6,145 bases of DNA from a bacterium (GCA_020061965.1 JAGUXG010000135.1:1-6145), one strand, 5' to 3'. Shown: positions 1 to 6,043, numbered from the stretch's first letter. The notes: generated from the sequence alone by a model not told the origin. Numbers and translations: made by a program.

Positions 1-110
1 CACGGTTTGATGAGGGGGTGCTGGAAACAGGATAACTGTTGCAGTGTTAGTAGATGCGTGCATCGAAAACCCAATAACAACTCTATTACTGCGCCAGTGT
101 TCTACTCTAC
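1..110 (+). ncRNA. Group II intron 3' end, left copy (end of domain V plus domain VI)
   Basis: Positions 1-8 match the 3' strand of the domain V hairpin seen complete at 5910-5943; the rest of the intron lies outside the window. Positions 9-110 fold as domain VI. GGGGTGCTGG at 15-24 pairs with CCAGTGTTCT at 94-103, A104 is bulged, and GAG 12-14 pairs with CTC 105-107. If the intron ends at C110 (TAC, fitting the AY 3'-end consensus), the bulged A is 7 nt from the end, where the branch-point adenosine of group II introns sits. Compared with the right copy, the only change in the basal stem (T100 versus C6033) keeps pairing with a G. Seen directly: the fold and the similarity. Inferred: the intron identity. 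Confidence 0.68.
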
Positions 111-214
111 ACTTGGGTTTTAATTTTAAAGACAAAAAATTCCTATTTTTCTCTACCCTTGATACAAGATTATCTTTTTGCTCTAAATTAAACCTTTCAT
201 CTTAAATTTTTTTC
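1..214 (+). repeat. Direct repeat, left copy (pairs with 5936-6145)
   Basis: Two blocks match the far end of the window. Positions 1-112 match 5936-6045 with five substitutions and one 2-nt indel. Positions 138-214 match 6071-6145 with one substitution and a T-run of 7 instead of 5. The 25 nt between the blocks (113-137 versus 6046-6070) have the same length but no convincing similarity. All six substitutions are transitions. The first block is the intron 3' end. The second is AT-rich with no recognised function and stops 4 nt short of the argG stop codon. Similarity this far from identity shows two separate genomic copies and not an exact circular overlap. Confidence 0.95.
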
Positions 215-218
215 ATTT

Positions 219-1472
219 TTACAAATCTATCTGTTCAGCATTAGCTAATGCTTTGGCACTTAGGCTTAGCACCTTCAGAAACCCTTCTGAATCCTGATGG
301 GAAAATTCGCCCTGTTTTTCCATTGAGGCAGTTTGTGCAGAATATAAAGAGTGGGGAATGTCTTTTGCCTGATCAAAGATTATCTGACCTTTATAAAGCC
401 TGACCATGATGGTTCCGCTCACTAATCGTGTAATCGGTCCTAAAGCCGCCCTCATCATTTGAGTAGCTGTGTCAAACCAATAGCCTTGATATATCTGTTT
501 GGCTATCTGTCGTGAGATATAGTCAAAAAATTCCCTGGCACGCCTGTCTAAAATCAATTGGAGAAGGTATTCATAGCATTGTCCCAGAAGCTCCATACCA
601 GGCGCCTCATAGACGCCACGACTCTTAATACCAACAAACCGATTTTCCACTACTGAAAGACCAATACCTATCCCATTCCTTCCAGCTATTCTATTAGCTT
701 CTTGAAAAATCTTCACCAATGAACTTTGAACTTTGAACTTTGAACTTTGAACTTTGATAGATATAGGAACCCCTTCAGAAAAACTGACAGCCACAATCTC
801 CTCGCTATCCATAGCATCTTTAGGAAGAAGACCCATCTCTGGCTGGACAAACCAAGCTGCTGTTGTAAGTAGCTCTAATCTGCCTGCTTCATGGGTTAAG
901 CCCAGCAGATTAGCATCAGTTGAATACGGCTCCTCCAGGCTTGCCTTTATTGGCAGATTATGGTCTTTGCAATATTCTATCATCTCCTTACGACCACCAA
1001 AGGAGGCGAGAAAGGTTGGATCGCGCCAGGGTGCATAGATCTCAATCTCTGGAGACAGCATATTTGTTGTCAACTGAAAGCGAACCTGATCATTACCACG
1101 ACCAGTTGCTCCATGAGAAAAGACAGTTATGCCCCTTTCCTTAAGTTTAGGCAGAAGTGTTTGAACAGTAATATGACGAGCAATCCCTGTGGTATTCCAA
1201 TATCCACCTTCATATCTTGCCTGGGCCTGAATCACTTGCAGACCAGCACGAGCCATCTCCTCTTTAGCCTCAACAATCACAACCTCTGCCGCTCCACAAG
1301 CAAGCAACCGTTCCAGCACTATCTCTAACTTCTCATCCTGTTGACCAAGGTCAGCCACCAGACATGTCACCCTAACATCATTCTTGGTCAGCCAATGAGT
1401 GATGGTGCAGCTATCAAGGCCTCCAGATACAGCCAATCCTACCTTTTTGCCCTTTAAGTCTTTTACTTCCAT
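219..1472 (-). CDS. argG: Argininosuccinate synthase
   Basis: Catalyses ATP-dependent condensation of citrulline with aspartate to argininosuccinate, the penultimate step of arginine synthesis, in the cytoplasm. At 417 residues it resembles the E. coli-type ArgG (about 447). The N-terminal ATP pyrophosphatase fold carries SGGLDS at residues 16-21. Further family segments are NTTGIARH (93-100), the nucleotide/substrate segment GATGRGNDQVRF (121-132), EEPYSTDANLLGLTHEA (180-196), EANRIAGRNGIG (258-269), ENRFVGIKSRGVYEAPGM (276-293) and QGYWFDTATQMMR (329-341). The start is the ATG just before the first beta strand; no clear Shine-Dalgarno precedes it. Odd: residues 240-251 (KVQSSKFKVQSS) are encoded by a 7-nt tandem repeat and lengthen a surface segment by about five residues relative to E. 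coli. The frame stays open and all motifs survive, so the gene is probably functional. Confidence 0.95.
   Translation of the reverse strand: MEVKDLKGKKVGLAVSGGLDSCTITHWLTKNDVRVTCLVADLGQQDEKLEIVLERLLACGAAEVVIVEAKEEMARAGLQVIQAQARYEGGYWNTTGIARHITVQTLLPKLKERGITVFSHGATGRGNDQVRFQLTTNMLSPEIEIYAPWRDPTFLASFGGRKEMIEYCKDHNLPIKASLEEPYSTDANLLGLTHEAGRLELLTTAAWFVQPEMGLLPKDAMDSEEIVAVSFSEGVPISIKVQSSKFKVQSSLVKIFQEANRIAGRNGIGIGLSVVENRFVGIKSRGVYEAPGMELLGQCYEYLLQLILDRRAREFFDYISRQIAKQIYQGYWFDTATQMMRAALGPITRLVSGTIMVRLYKGQIIFDQAKDIPHSLYSAQTASMEKQGEFSHQDSEGFLKVLSLSAKALANAEQIDL
720..757 (+). repeat. Heptanucleotide tandem repeat inside argG
   Basis: Five perfect consecutive GAACTTT units occupy 721-755, with a partial sixth (GA). 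Read on the minus strand in the argG frame they give residues 240-251, with a seven-residue period (KVQSSKF, KVQSS). Three 7-nt units make 21 nt, so seven codons repeat exactly. The array replaces or extends the loop aligned with NGKTFSDD in E. coli ArgG. Confidence 0.95.
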
Positions 1473-1513
1473 TTTGTAAATATTTAACCACTATTAACAC
1501 TCATAAAATCATA

Positions 1514-1658
1514 TATACCCAAAAGCAACAGGCCTAGCGAAAATTTTTGTTGTAGGTTGTAAGTTGTAGGTTGAAGAAGTAGAACAAATAACATACAACT
1601 TACAACATCTTAAACTTACAACCTCACTCTCTTTGTAAACCTGATTTACTTGGGTATA
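1514..1658. mobile_element. Possible 145-nt MITE-like inverted-repeat element
   Basis: The ends are imperfect inverted repeats of about 19 nt: TATACCCAA at 1514-1522 is mirrored by TTGGGTATA at 1650-1658, and CAGG at 1529-1532 by CCTG at 1640-1643. The interior holds a strong palindrome (1556-1606). AAAATC occurs just outside both ends (1505-1510 and 1659-1664), which could be a target duplication, although 3 nt separate it from the left end. It has no coding capacity. It lies in the rpoD-argG gap. Seen: the inverted repeats. Inferred: mobility. Confidence 0.45.
1549..1625. repeat. GTTGTAAGTTGTAGGT palindromic repeat
   Basis: The left part (1549-1573) contains two GTTGTAGGTTG units around GTTGTAAGTTG. 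The right part (1591-1625) is its mirror, with two AACTTACAAC-like units. Positions 1556-1571 pair with 1591-1606 at 15 of 16 positions, with a 19-nt loop. The stem is AT-rich and has no clean trailing T-tract, so an intrinsic-terminator role for rpoD is not well supported. Confidence 0.8.
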
Positions 1659-1676
1659 AAAATCCAAACTCTATCC

Positions 1677-1728
1677 TCGGTTCATCTGTGGTTATTATTT
1701 CTCTATGACATCAGTCTCTCTGTGGTAA
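1677..1728. repeat. Degenerate CTGTGGT interspersed repeat
   Basis: CTGTGGTTA at 1686-1694 and CTGTGGTAA at 1720-1728 are 34 nt apart, each next to CTCT or CATCT sequence. On the minus strand this reads as ACCACAGAG- and ACCACAGATG-like units, the style of low-complexity repeats I know from many bacterial intergenic regions. It sits just past the rpoD stop. Only two diverged units are visible, so this is tentative. Confidence 0.35.
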
Positions 1729-1734
1729 GATTCT

Positions 1735-3183
1735 TCATTCCACATAATCCTTCAGTCTTTTACTGCGGGTTGGGTGTCTCAGTTTTCGCAGTGCCTTAGT
1801 CTCAATCTGCCGTATCCTCTCCCTTGTCACATTAAACTTTGCCCCAACCTCTTCTAAGGTGTGTGGATAGCCATCCTCAAGACCAAACCTGAGCTGCAAA
1901 ACCCTTGCCTCCTGATAAGTGAGTGTGGAGAAGACATTCTTTAAGTCATCTTGCAAGAGAAGGTAGGTGGTCATATTGACTGGAGAGACTATCTTTTTGT
2001 CTTCAATAAAGTCTGAGAGTTGAGAGTCCTGGTCCTCGCCTATGGGTGTTTCTAAAGAGATTGGGTCCTGGGCTATGCGCAAGATTGCTTTTACCCTGGC
2101 AAGCGGCCACTCAAGCTCTTCGGCAATCTCTTCAGGGTTTGGCTCTCTTCCTAATTTTTGCAGAAGCCTCCTTCCCTCTTTTATCACCCTGTTTATCTGT
2201 TCAACCATATGAACAGGAATTCTTATTGTCCTTGACTGGTCAGCAATCGCCCGAGTGATAGCCTGCTTTATCCACCAGGTAGCATAGGTAGAGAACCTAT
2301 ACCCCTTTTTATGCTCAAATCGTTCGACTGCCTTAATAAGCCCAATATTTCCTTCCTGAACAAGATCTAAGAAACCGAGACCCCAGTTGATATATTTTTT
2401 GGCTATGCTGACAACCAATCTCAGGTTTGAGGCAACCATCTTTTCCTTTGCATCCTCTATCTTCATCTCATAAAAGATGATCTCTTTTACCATTTGTTTT
2501 ATATTTTCTATAGACTCTCCTGTCTCCTTTTCTATCCTCTGCAATTGTTTCTCCATAGTTTTTGCCTTTTTTTCTTGGACATCCCTTATCTTTTGCTCGC
2601 TCTCCTTCATCCTTTTGGCAATGGTTAAAACAACATCGCTGTGAAGTAAATCTCTCAAGAATTTGATTACATCTTCGGACGAGCCTTCTTTTTCTTCAAC
2701 CTTGGTGATGAATGCTTTGAATTGAGTAAGAAGTCTGGCATCCCGCAGCGGAGATGGTCCATTATCGCTGCGAAATATCTCCCGTATCTTATTTTTATTC
2801 TTGTCTAGCATCTGCTTCATCTTCCTGAGCTCTATTATAGAAAACCTTGTGTTAGCTATAATCTCTTTCAGCCCATCCCAGCCTTCCTCCATCTTTTTGG
2901 AGAGCGATATCTCATCTTTAGAGGAAAGAAGAGGAACCCGACCAATATCCCGTAAGTATGCCTTTATTGGGTCTTCTACCTTGATATCTCCAACATCAAT
3001 AAGGGGTTGCTCTTCTATCTCCTCAACAATCTTTACACCCCTTTCAGAAAGCTCAGCAAAGAGCAAGTCTATCTCATCCTCAGTAAAGCCTTCTGGTATG
3101 AGGAGATTTATCATATCATAGGTGATATTATCCTCATGAATTTTGGCAATCTCTATCAGTTCATCAAGAACATCTTTTATCAT
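1735..3183 (-). CDS. rpoD: Primary RNA polymerase sigma-70 factor
   Basis: Directs core RNA polymerase to housekeeping promoters. At 482 residues it lies between B. subtilis SigA (371) and E. coli RpoD (613). Region 1.1-like helices cover residues 1-55; region 1.2 is DPIKAYLRDIGRVPLLS (71-87). A lysine/glutamate-rich non-conserved segment spans roughly 105-240. Region 2 runs 245-326 with NLRLVVSIAKKY (253-264), DLVQEGNIGLIKAVERFE (273-290) and the melting/-10 helix GYRFSTYATWWIKQAITRAI (294-313). Region 3 includes EPNPEEIAEEL (347-357) and the 3.2 finger DPISLETPIGED (373-384). Region 4.2 has the -35 helix-turn-helix TLEEVGAKFNVTRERIRQIE (442-461). Regions 1.1 and 1.2 mark a primary sigma factor. 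The start overlaps the dnaG stop as ATGA behind a strong GGAGGT, implying translational coupling. Confidence 0.97.
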   Translation of the reverse strand: MIKDVLDELIEIAKIHEDNITYDMINLLIPEGFTEDEIDLLFAELSERGVKIVEEIEEQPLIDVGDIKVEDPIKAYLRDIGRVPLLSSKDEISLSKKMEEGWDGLKEIIANTRFSIIELRKMKQMLDKNKNKIREIFRSDNGPSPLRDARLLTQFKAFITKVEEKEGSSEDVIKFLRDLLHSDVVLTIAKRMKESEQKIRDVQEKKAKTMEKQLQRIEKETGESIENIKQMVKEIIFYEMKIEDAKEKMVASNLRLVVSIAKKYINWGLGFLDLVQEGNIGLIKAVERFEHKKGYRFSTYATWWIKQAITRAIADQSRTIRIPVHMVEQINRVIKEGRRLLQKLGREPNPEEIAEELEWPLARVKAILRIAQDPISLETPIGEDQDSQLSDFIEDKKIVSPVNMTTYLLLQDDLKNVFSTLTYQEARVLQLRFGLEDGYPHTLEEVGAKFNVTRERIRQIETKALRKLRHPTRSKRLKDYVE

Positions 3184-4856
3184 AATCTTACCTCCATCTC
3201 TAACTGTTGATAGCAGCGAAGTTGCTCACGAACATCTTCTCCGTTCTTCTGTCTCTGGTTTATCTCTTTTTGAAGTAAGGCTCTCTTATCTTTTAGAAAA
3301 GTCTTCTTCATTGTTCTTATGCATTCCTCAGCCATTTGATACTTATCTCCGGGAATGGTTGTCTCTGTAATTAGAGCAGAGATGAGCTTTCTTGCTGGCT
3401 CAGTAACCTTACCTGCCAACCTATCTACGCCGAAAACCCCTTCAGAGTAAAGTGCCTCTTTTAGAGATAAGAAGACCTCCTTTGACAAGGGATTTGAAAA
3501 TAGAGACTGGTCTATCTCTTTTGTCAACCAGAGACAAATCTCTTCATCCTCTAACATCAATTTTAATAATTGCTTTTCTGCGCTTAAGTGACCCCTTTCT
3601 CTACTACTAAGGTGATCAGAAAAGCCAGGACCAATCCCCTTAATAGAAGAGATGATAATCCCCTCGTCTATATTCATCTTTTCGCTCGCATCCTTAATAA
3701 AGGACTGTCTTTTAATAGGCTCTTCTATCTGCTTAATAATGGGCAGAAGATAGGCAAGCCCATCTTTTTTATCCTTAGAAGTCGCAATATCTAAAGAGAA
3801 TTCCAAAAACTCTCTCTTTTCAAGATACGCCTTTTTGAACCCATCTTCTCCCTCATCTTTAAGAAGCTCTGCTATATCCTTTTTCTTGAAAAGAAGAACA
3901 TAAATATTTTTGCCTTCTTTGGCCAAAATGTTAATAGACCTTTCTGTTGCATGTTTTCCGGCTATATCCTGATCAAACGCTAAAATCACAGAGTCAACAC
4001 CCCTAATGAGGCTCGTATGGCTTTCAGTCAAAGCTGTTCCGCATGTGGCAACTACATTTTTGAATCCATACTGATGGCTCATAATCACATCTATGTAGCC
4101 CTCAACCAAGATAACCTCTCTCTTTTCACGAATAGTTTCCGAGGCTTTATTTAGGCCATAAAGAACCCTGCTTTTATTGTAAATGGGTGTCTCTTTCGTG
4201 TTGATATACTTTGGCATTGCCTCATCCAAAGCCCTTGCTCCAAAACCTGTTATTTTCCCATATCTATCAGCTATGGGAAAGATTATCCTGTTCTGAACCC
4301 AATCAAACATCCCTTTGGACCCTTGTCGCAACAGCCCTGCTAAAAATAGCTCTTTTTCAGAAAAATCTTTTCTGAGGAGGGTTTTTAAGGCCTCAAAGCC
4401 TGCTGAAGCATATCCAAGTCTGAACTCTTCGATTGTCTCTCTCTTTATCCCCCTTTCTAAGAGATAGGCAAGACCATGAGAGCCTTCTTTTTCAAAAAGT
4501 AGTTTATTATAAAATTTTGCTGCCCTTTCATTTAATGTATAAAGGAGGTCATATTTATCCCCTTTTGTCTCATCTAATCTTATATTTAAGGAGTCTGCCA
4601 GGAGTTTTACAGCTTCAGGGAAGGTGCGTTTCTCAATCTTCATCAAGAAGCTGAACAGGTCTCCTCCCTCTCCACACCCAAAACAATGAAAAAGCTGTTT
4701 CTCCTGGTTGACAGTAAAAGAAGGTGTTCGCTCTTCATGGAATGGACAGCGACCCATCCAATTCTTTCCAGTCTTTTTTAATGATACATAGTTACTGACA
4801 ATATCTACTATGTTGCATCTTGACCGTATCTCATTAAGAACATCTTCTGAAGCCAT
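3180..4856 (-). CDS. dnaG: DNA primase DnaG
   Basis: Makes RNA primers at the replication fork, normally docked on DnaB helicase. At 558 residues it is slightly shorter than E. coli DnaG (581). The CHC2 zinc ribbon uses C37, H40, C58 and C61. The catalytic core includes GFGARALDE (204-212), PKYINTKETPIYNKSRVLYG (215-234) and the TOPRIM motifs VEGYID (251-256, acids E252 and D256) and FDQDIAG (294-300, acids D295 and D297). The usual third acidic motif, K-D-P-D-E, reads KDIAE here (326-330): D327 is kept, but the second aspartate is A329. The C-terminal helicase-binding region (about 420-558) is divergent, as is common. The start ATG gives the expected N-terminus, although no strong Shine-Dalgarno precedes it. 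It overlaps rpoD by 4 nt. Confidence 0.97.
   Translation of the reverse strand: MASEDVLNEIRSRCNIVDIVSNYVSLKKTGKNWMGRCPFHEERTPSFTVNQEKQLFHCFGCGEGGDLFSFLMKIEKRTFPEAVKLLADSLNIRLDETKGDKYDLLYTLNERAAKFYNKLLFEKEGSHGLAYLLERGIKRETIEEFRLGYASAGFEALKTLLRKDFSEKELFLAGLLRQGSKGMFDWVQNRIIFPIADRYGKITGFGARALDEAMPKYINTKETPIYNKSRVLYGLNKASETIREKREVILVEGYIDVIMSHQYGFKNVVATCGTALTESHTSLIRGVDSVILAFDQDIAGKHATERSINILAKEGKNIYVLLFKKKDIAELLKDEGEDGFKKAYLEKREFLEFSLDIATSKDKKDGLAYLLPIIKQIEEPIKRQSFIKDASEKMNIDEGIIISSIKGIGPGFSDHLSSRERGHLSAEKQLLKLMLEDEEICLWLTKEIDQSLFSNPLSKEVFLSLKEALYSEGVFGVDRLAGKVTEPARKLISALITETTIPGDKYQMAEECIRTMKKTFLKDKRALLQKEINQRQKNGEDVREQLRCYQQLEMEVRL
3190..3195 (-). promoter_or_regulatory. Ribosome binding site of rpoD
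   Basis: On the minus strand GGAGGT sits 6 nt before the rpoD ATG and inside the last codons of dnaG. It is the only strong Shine-Dalgarno in the window and fixes the rpoD start. dnaG and argG lack a comparable site. Confidence 0.85.
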
Positions 4857-4870
4857 TCTTTTTGTATATA

Positions 4871-4934
4871 GCTATAAGCCAGGAAGTATTAAAATTGAGC
4901 AAAGAATCTGTCTTTTAGGTTTAATACTTATAGC
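4871..4934. repeat. Interrupted inverted repeat between rnfA remnant and dnaG
   Basis: TTAATACTTATAGC (4921-4934) is the reverse complement of GCTATAAG (4871-4878) plus TATTAA (4887-4892), with 8 nt (CCAGGAAG) interrupting the left arm. The spacer is 28 nt. It spans the end of the rnfA remnant and the dnaG upstream region. It may be a terminator relic, an operator, or a repeat left by rearrangement; nothing in the sequence decides between these. Confidence 0.5.
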
Positions 4935-5312
4935 ACGGCTTACAGCTTTTTTCCTTACATTTTACTAAGCCAGAGAATCCCATAAAGGCAAGAGAGAAGA
5001 GCCCTGCGGTGATAAACGCACCCTTAGTGACTGCGAAATATCAGAAAACTCCAATCTATCTCTTATGCCAGCCATAAGAATCAAGGCCAAGACAAAGCTA
5101 GCACTTGCTCCTGCTGAAAAGACTGAGTTATGATAGGTAGAGTAGGTGATAAGAGTGGCAGAGACAATCAAAAATATCATGACAGGGCCCATACCCAAAG
5201 ACTGCTCTCTACTCTTTGATACCCTAAGGAATGGACATATTCCCAAGAACCTTGCCAGGACAAAGTTGTTGACCAAAACAGATGAGAGAAAGACCAAAAT
5301 TAGCTCTTGCAT
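4921..5312 (-). pseudogene. rnfA: Broken rnfA/rsxA, Rnf complex membrane subunit
   Basis: RnfA is an integral membrane subunit of the Rnf ferredoxin:NAD+ oxidoreductase, usually about 190 residues. The first 60 residues are typical, with LVNNFVLARFLGICPFL (13-29) and C26. The protein then jumps to the C-terminal segment FVLALILMAGIRDRLEFSD (73-91). Compared with E. coli RsxA, about 70 internal residues are missing, including the TTNC motif with the second conserved cysteine. After R97 the frame is wrong. Shifting frame at about 5022 restores GAFITAGLFSLAFMGFSGLVK and runs to a stop at 4921, with about three residues lost at the junction; in the unshifted frame translation stops at 4965. No other rnf genes are in the window. 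RnfA fits better than the paralogue RnfE because of the VNNFVL-FLG-CPF signature. Almost certainly non-functional. Confidence 0.85.
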
Positions 5313-5316
5313 TTTA

Positions 5317-5336
5317 TACCTAATATTTTATAGGTA
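5317..5336. repeat. Small palindrome over the rnfA ribosome-binding region
   Basis: TACCTA (5317-5322) and TAGGTA (5331-5336) are perfect 6-nt inverted arms around 8 nt. On the minus strand the second arm contains the only AGGT near the rnfA ATG (5312). It may be an operator or a hairpin masking the ribosome site of the ancestral gene, or chance. Confidence 0.35.
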
Positions 5337-5694
5337 AAAAGAGCTCTCGTCAACAGAGATTTTTCTTAAGGATTTAGTTTTGCCCAACTTCATACCTTTT
5401 AACAACACGAAAGTTTAGAATGTTGATTTTATAAGGGAAGAAGCCACTATACCTTTTAGAATTTTGGTGTATAATAAAGGCAAAAGGACTTCCTACCAGA
5501 TTGCCAATATCTATCTATGAAAAAGATGGGTTTGGTTGATACCTTAAACGTGTCAATCATCGTAAATGTCTGCCAGCGATGTAGTCTTGGGTGCAATCTT
5601 ATGGAGTAATCTGTAGGGTTGAAACCACCAGACAAATTCCACTATTAGGTTGGAGAGACAAACGAGCAGACCGCAGGGACAACATAACCATTAT
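5337..5694. other. Stretch without a recognisable gene
   Basis: About 360 nt between the rnfA remnant and the reverse-transcriptase fragment. I find no convincing coding region or tRNA. TATAAT at 5470-5475 looks like a -10 box but has no matching -35 at normal spacing. The part from about 5550 to 5694 may be leftover intron domain I or maturase sequence, since the reverse-transcriptase frame is stop-free from 5623. I cannot place a GTGYG-type intron 5' end. Confidence 0.5.
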
Positions 5695-5757
5695 GGACTA
5701 ACCAATGTAATTGATGCTGACCAGAAAGACTGCTTTGATTCAATCCCTCAAAAAATG
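5695..5757 (+). pseudogene. Fragment of a group II intron reverse transcriptase/maturase
   Basis: In the frame beginning at 5695 the translation is GLTNVIDADQKDCFDSIPQK followed by M. This matches the reverse-transcriptase segment of group II intron proteins around the first catalytic aspartate, whose typical form is G-L-T-x-V-V-D-A-D-(L/I)-K-x-(Y/C)-F-D-(S/T)-I-P-H. The frame is open from 5623 to a stop at 5800-5802, but resemblance ends near 5757. There is no start, no YADD motif, no maturase domain and no endonuclease domain. About 20 residues of a protein normally above 400 remain. The nearby domain V and VI on the same strand agree with this call. Confidence 0.7.
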
Positions 5758-5760
5758 GAT

Positions 5761-5777
5761 AAGGGCTGGAAGCCCTT
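5761..5777. repeat. Perfect 7-bp hairpin
   Basis: AAGGGCT and AGCCCTT form a perfect stem around a 3-nt loop. On the minus strand the stem is followed after 5 nt by a T-run, giving a weak resemblance to an intrinsic terminator, but no minus-strand gene ends here. It lies right where the RT similarity stops. Confidence 0.55.
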
Positions 5778-5797
5778 AAACAAAATATGCCCGTCTC

Positions 5798-5889
5798 ATT
5801 AAAATTGTCCATAGTCCACGGTCCATAGTCTATAGCTTAGCAGATATTATTACCATTGACTATGGACTATCAACTATGGACTCTTTAAT
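5798..5889. repeat. GTCCATAGT hairpin repeat, MITE-like
   Basis: This is a 92-nt near-palindrome. ATTAAA (5798-5803) mirrors TTTAAT (5884-5889), GTCCATAGT (5807-5815) mirrors ACTATGGAC (5873-5881), and TCCATAGTC (5822-5830) mirrors GACTATGGA (5859-5867). Each arm holds two GTCCATAG-type units. It lies between the RT fragment and domain V, so it occupies the deleted interior of the intron. It has no coding capacity. Confidence 0.8.
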
Positions 5890-5909
5890 AGGGTGAGCAG
5901 TTATAGGCA

Positions 5910-6043
5910 AAGCTCTGTGTGAGGGAAACCAGTAGCACGGTTTGATGAGGGGGTGCTGGAAACAGGATCTGCTATAGTGTTAGTAGATGCGTGCATCAAA
6001 AACCCAATAACAACTCTATTACTGCGCCAGTGCTCTACTCTAC
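5910..6043 (+). ncRNA. Group II intron domain V (degenerate) and domain VI, right copy
   Basis: Positions 5910-5943 are 34 nt, the standard domain V length. The AGC triad (5911-5913) faces GTT-equivalent bases (5940-5942), a GAAA loop sits at 5925-5928, and a 2-nt bulge falls at 5933-5934. Several pairs are lost (for example C5915 against C5938, G5919 against G5932), so catalysis is doubtful. In domain VI, GGGGTGCTGG (5950-5959) pairs with CCAGTGCTCT (6027-6036), A6037 is bulged, and GAG 5947-5949 pairs with CTC 6038-6040. C6043 as the last intron base puts the bulged A at position -7. The domain VI apex is unusually long, and the domain totals about 100 nt. Confidence 0.72.

Larger units (their letters stand above)
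5695..6043 (+). mobile_element. Heavily deleted group II intron (3' remnant)
   Basis: A reverse-transcriptase fragment, domain V and domain VI lie in the correct order and on the same strand. Only about 150 nt separate the RT motif from domain V, where an intact intron would have more than 1 kb encoding the rest of RT, the maturase and often an endonuclease. That gap is partly filled by a GTCCATAGT hairpin repeat (5798-5889). The right boundary C6043 is predicted from the domain VI fold and the AY consensus. The left boundary is undetermined; 5695 is only where recognisable sequence begins. The element cannot encode its own mobility. Confidence 0.68.

Noticed and set aside
1500..1528. Candidate argG promoter, minus strand (TTGCTT, 17 nt, TATGAG)
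   Set aside because: The spacing is right, but only 3 of 6 and 4 of 6 bases match the sigma-70 consensus, which is expected often in AT-rich DNA.
1549..1625. CRISPR-like array or rpoD terminator at the GTTGTAAG palindrome
   Set aside because: The units are too short and adjoin without regular spacers, and the stem is AT-rich without a proper T-tract.
754..3370. Several plus-strand open frames of 67-122 codons opposite argG, rpoD and dnaG
   Set aside because: They are antisense to intact conserved genes, with no family signature or ribosome sites of their own.
4864..4902. Candidate dnaG promoter, minus strand (TTGCTC with TATAGC or TATATA)
   Set aside because: The spacer is about 20 nt, or the -10 lies almost at the start codon; no combination has acceptable spacing and sequence.
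5517..5609. 30-codon plus-strand frame with a CQRCSLGC cysteine cluster
   Set aside because: There is no ribosome binding site, it is very short, and three cysteines alone do not identify a metal-binding gene. It may be chance or a gene fragment.
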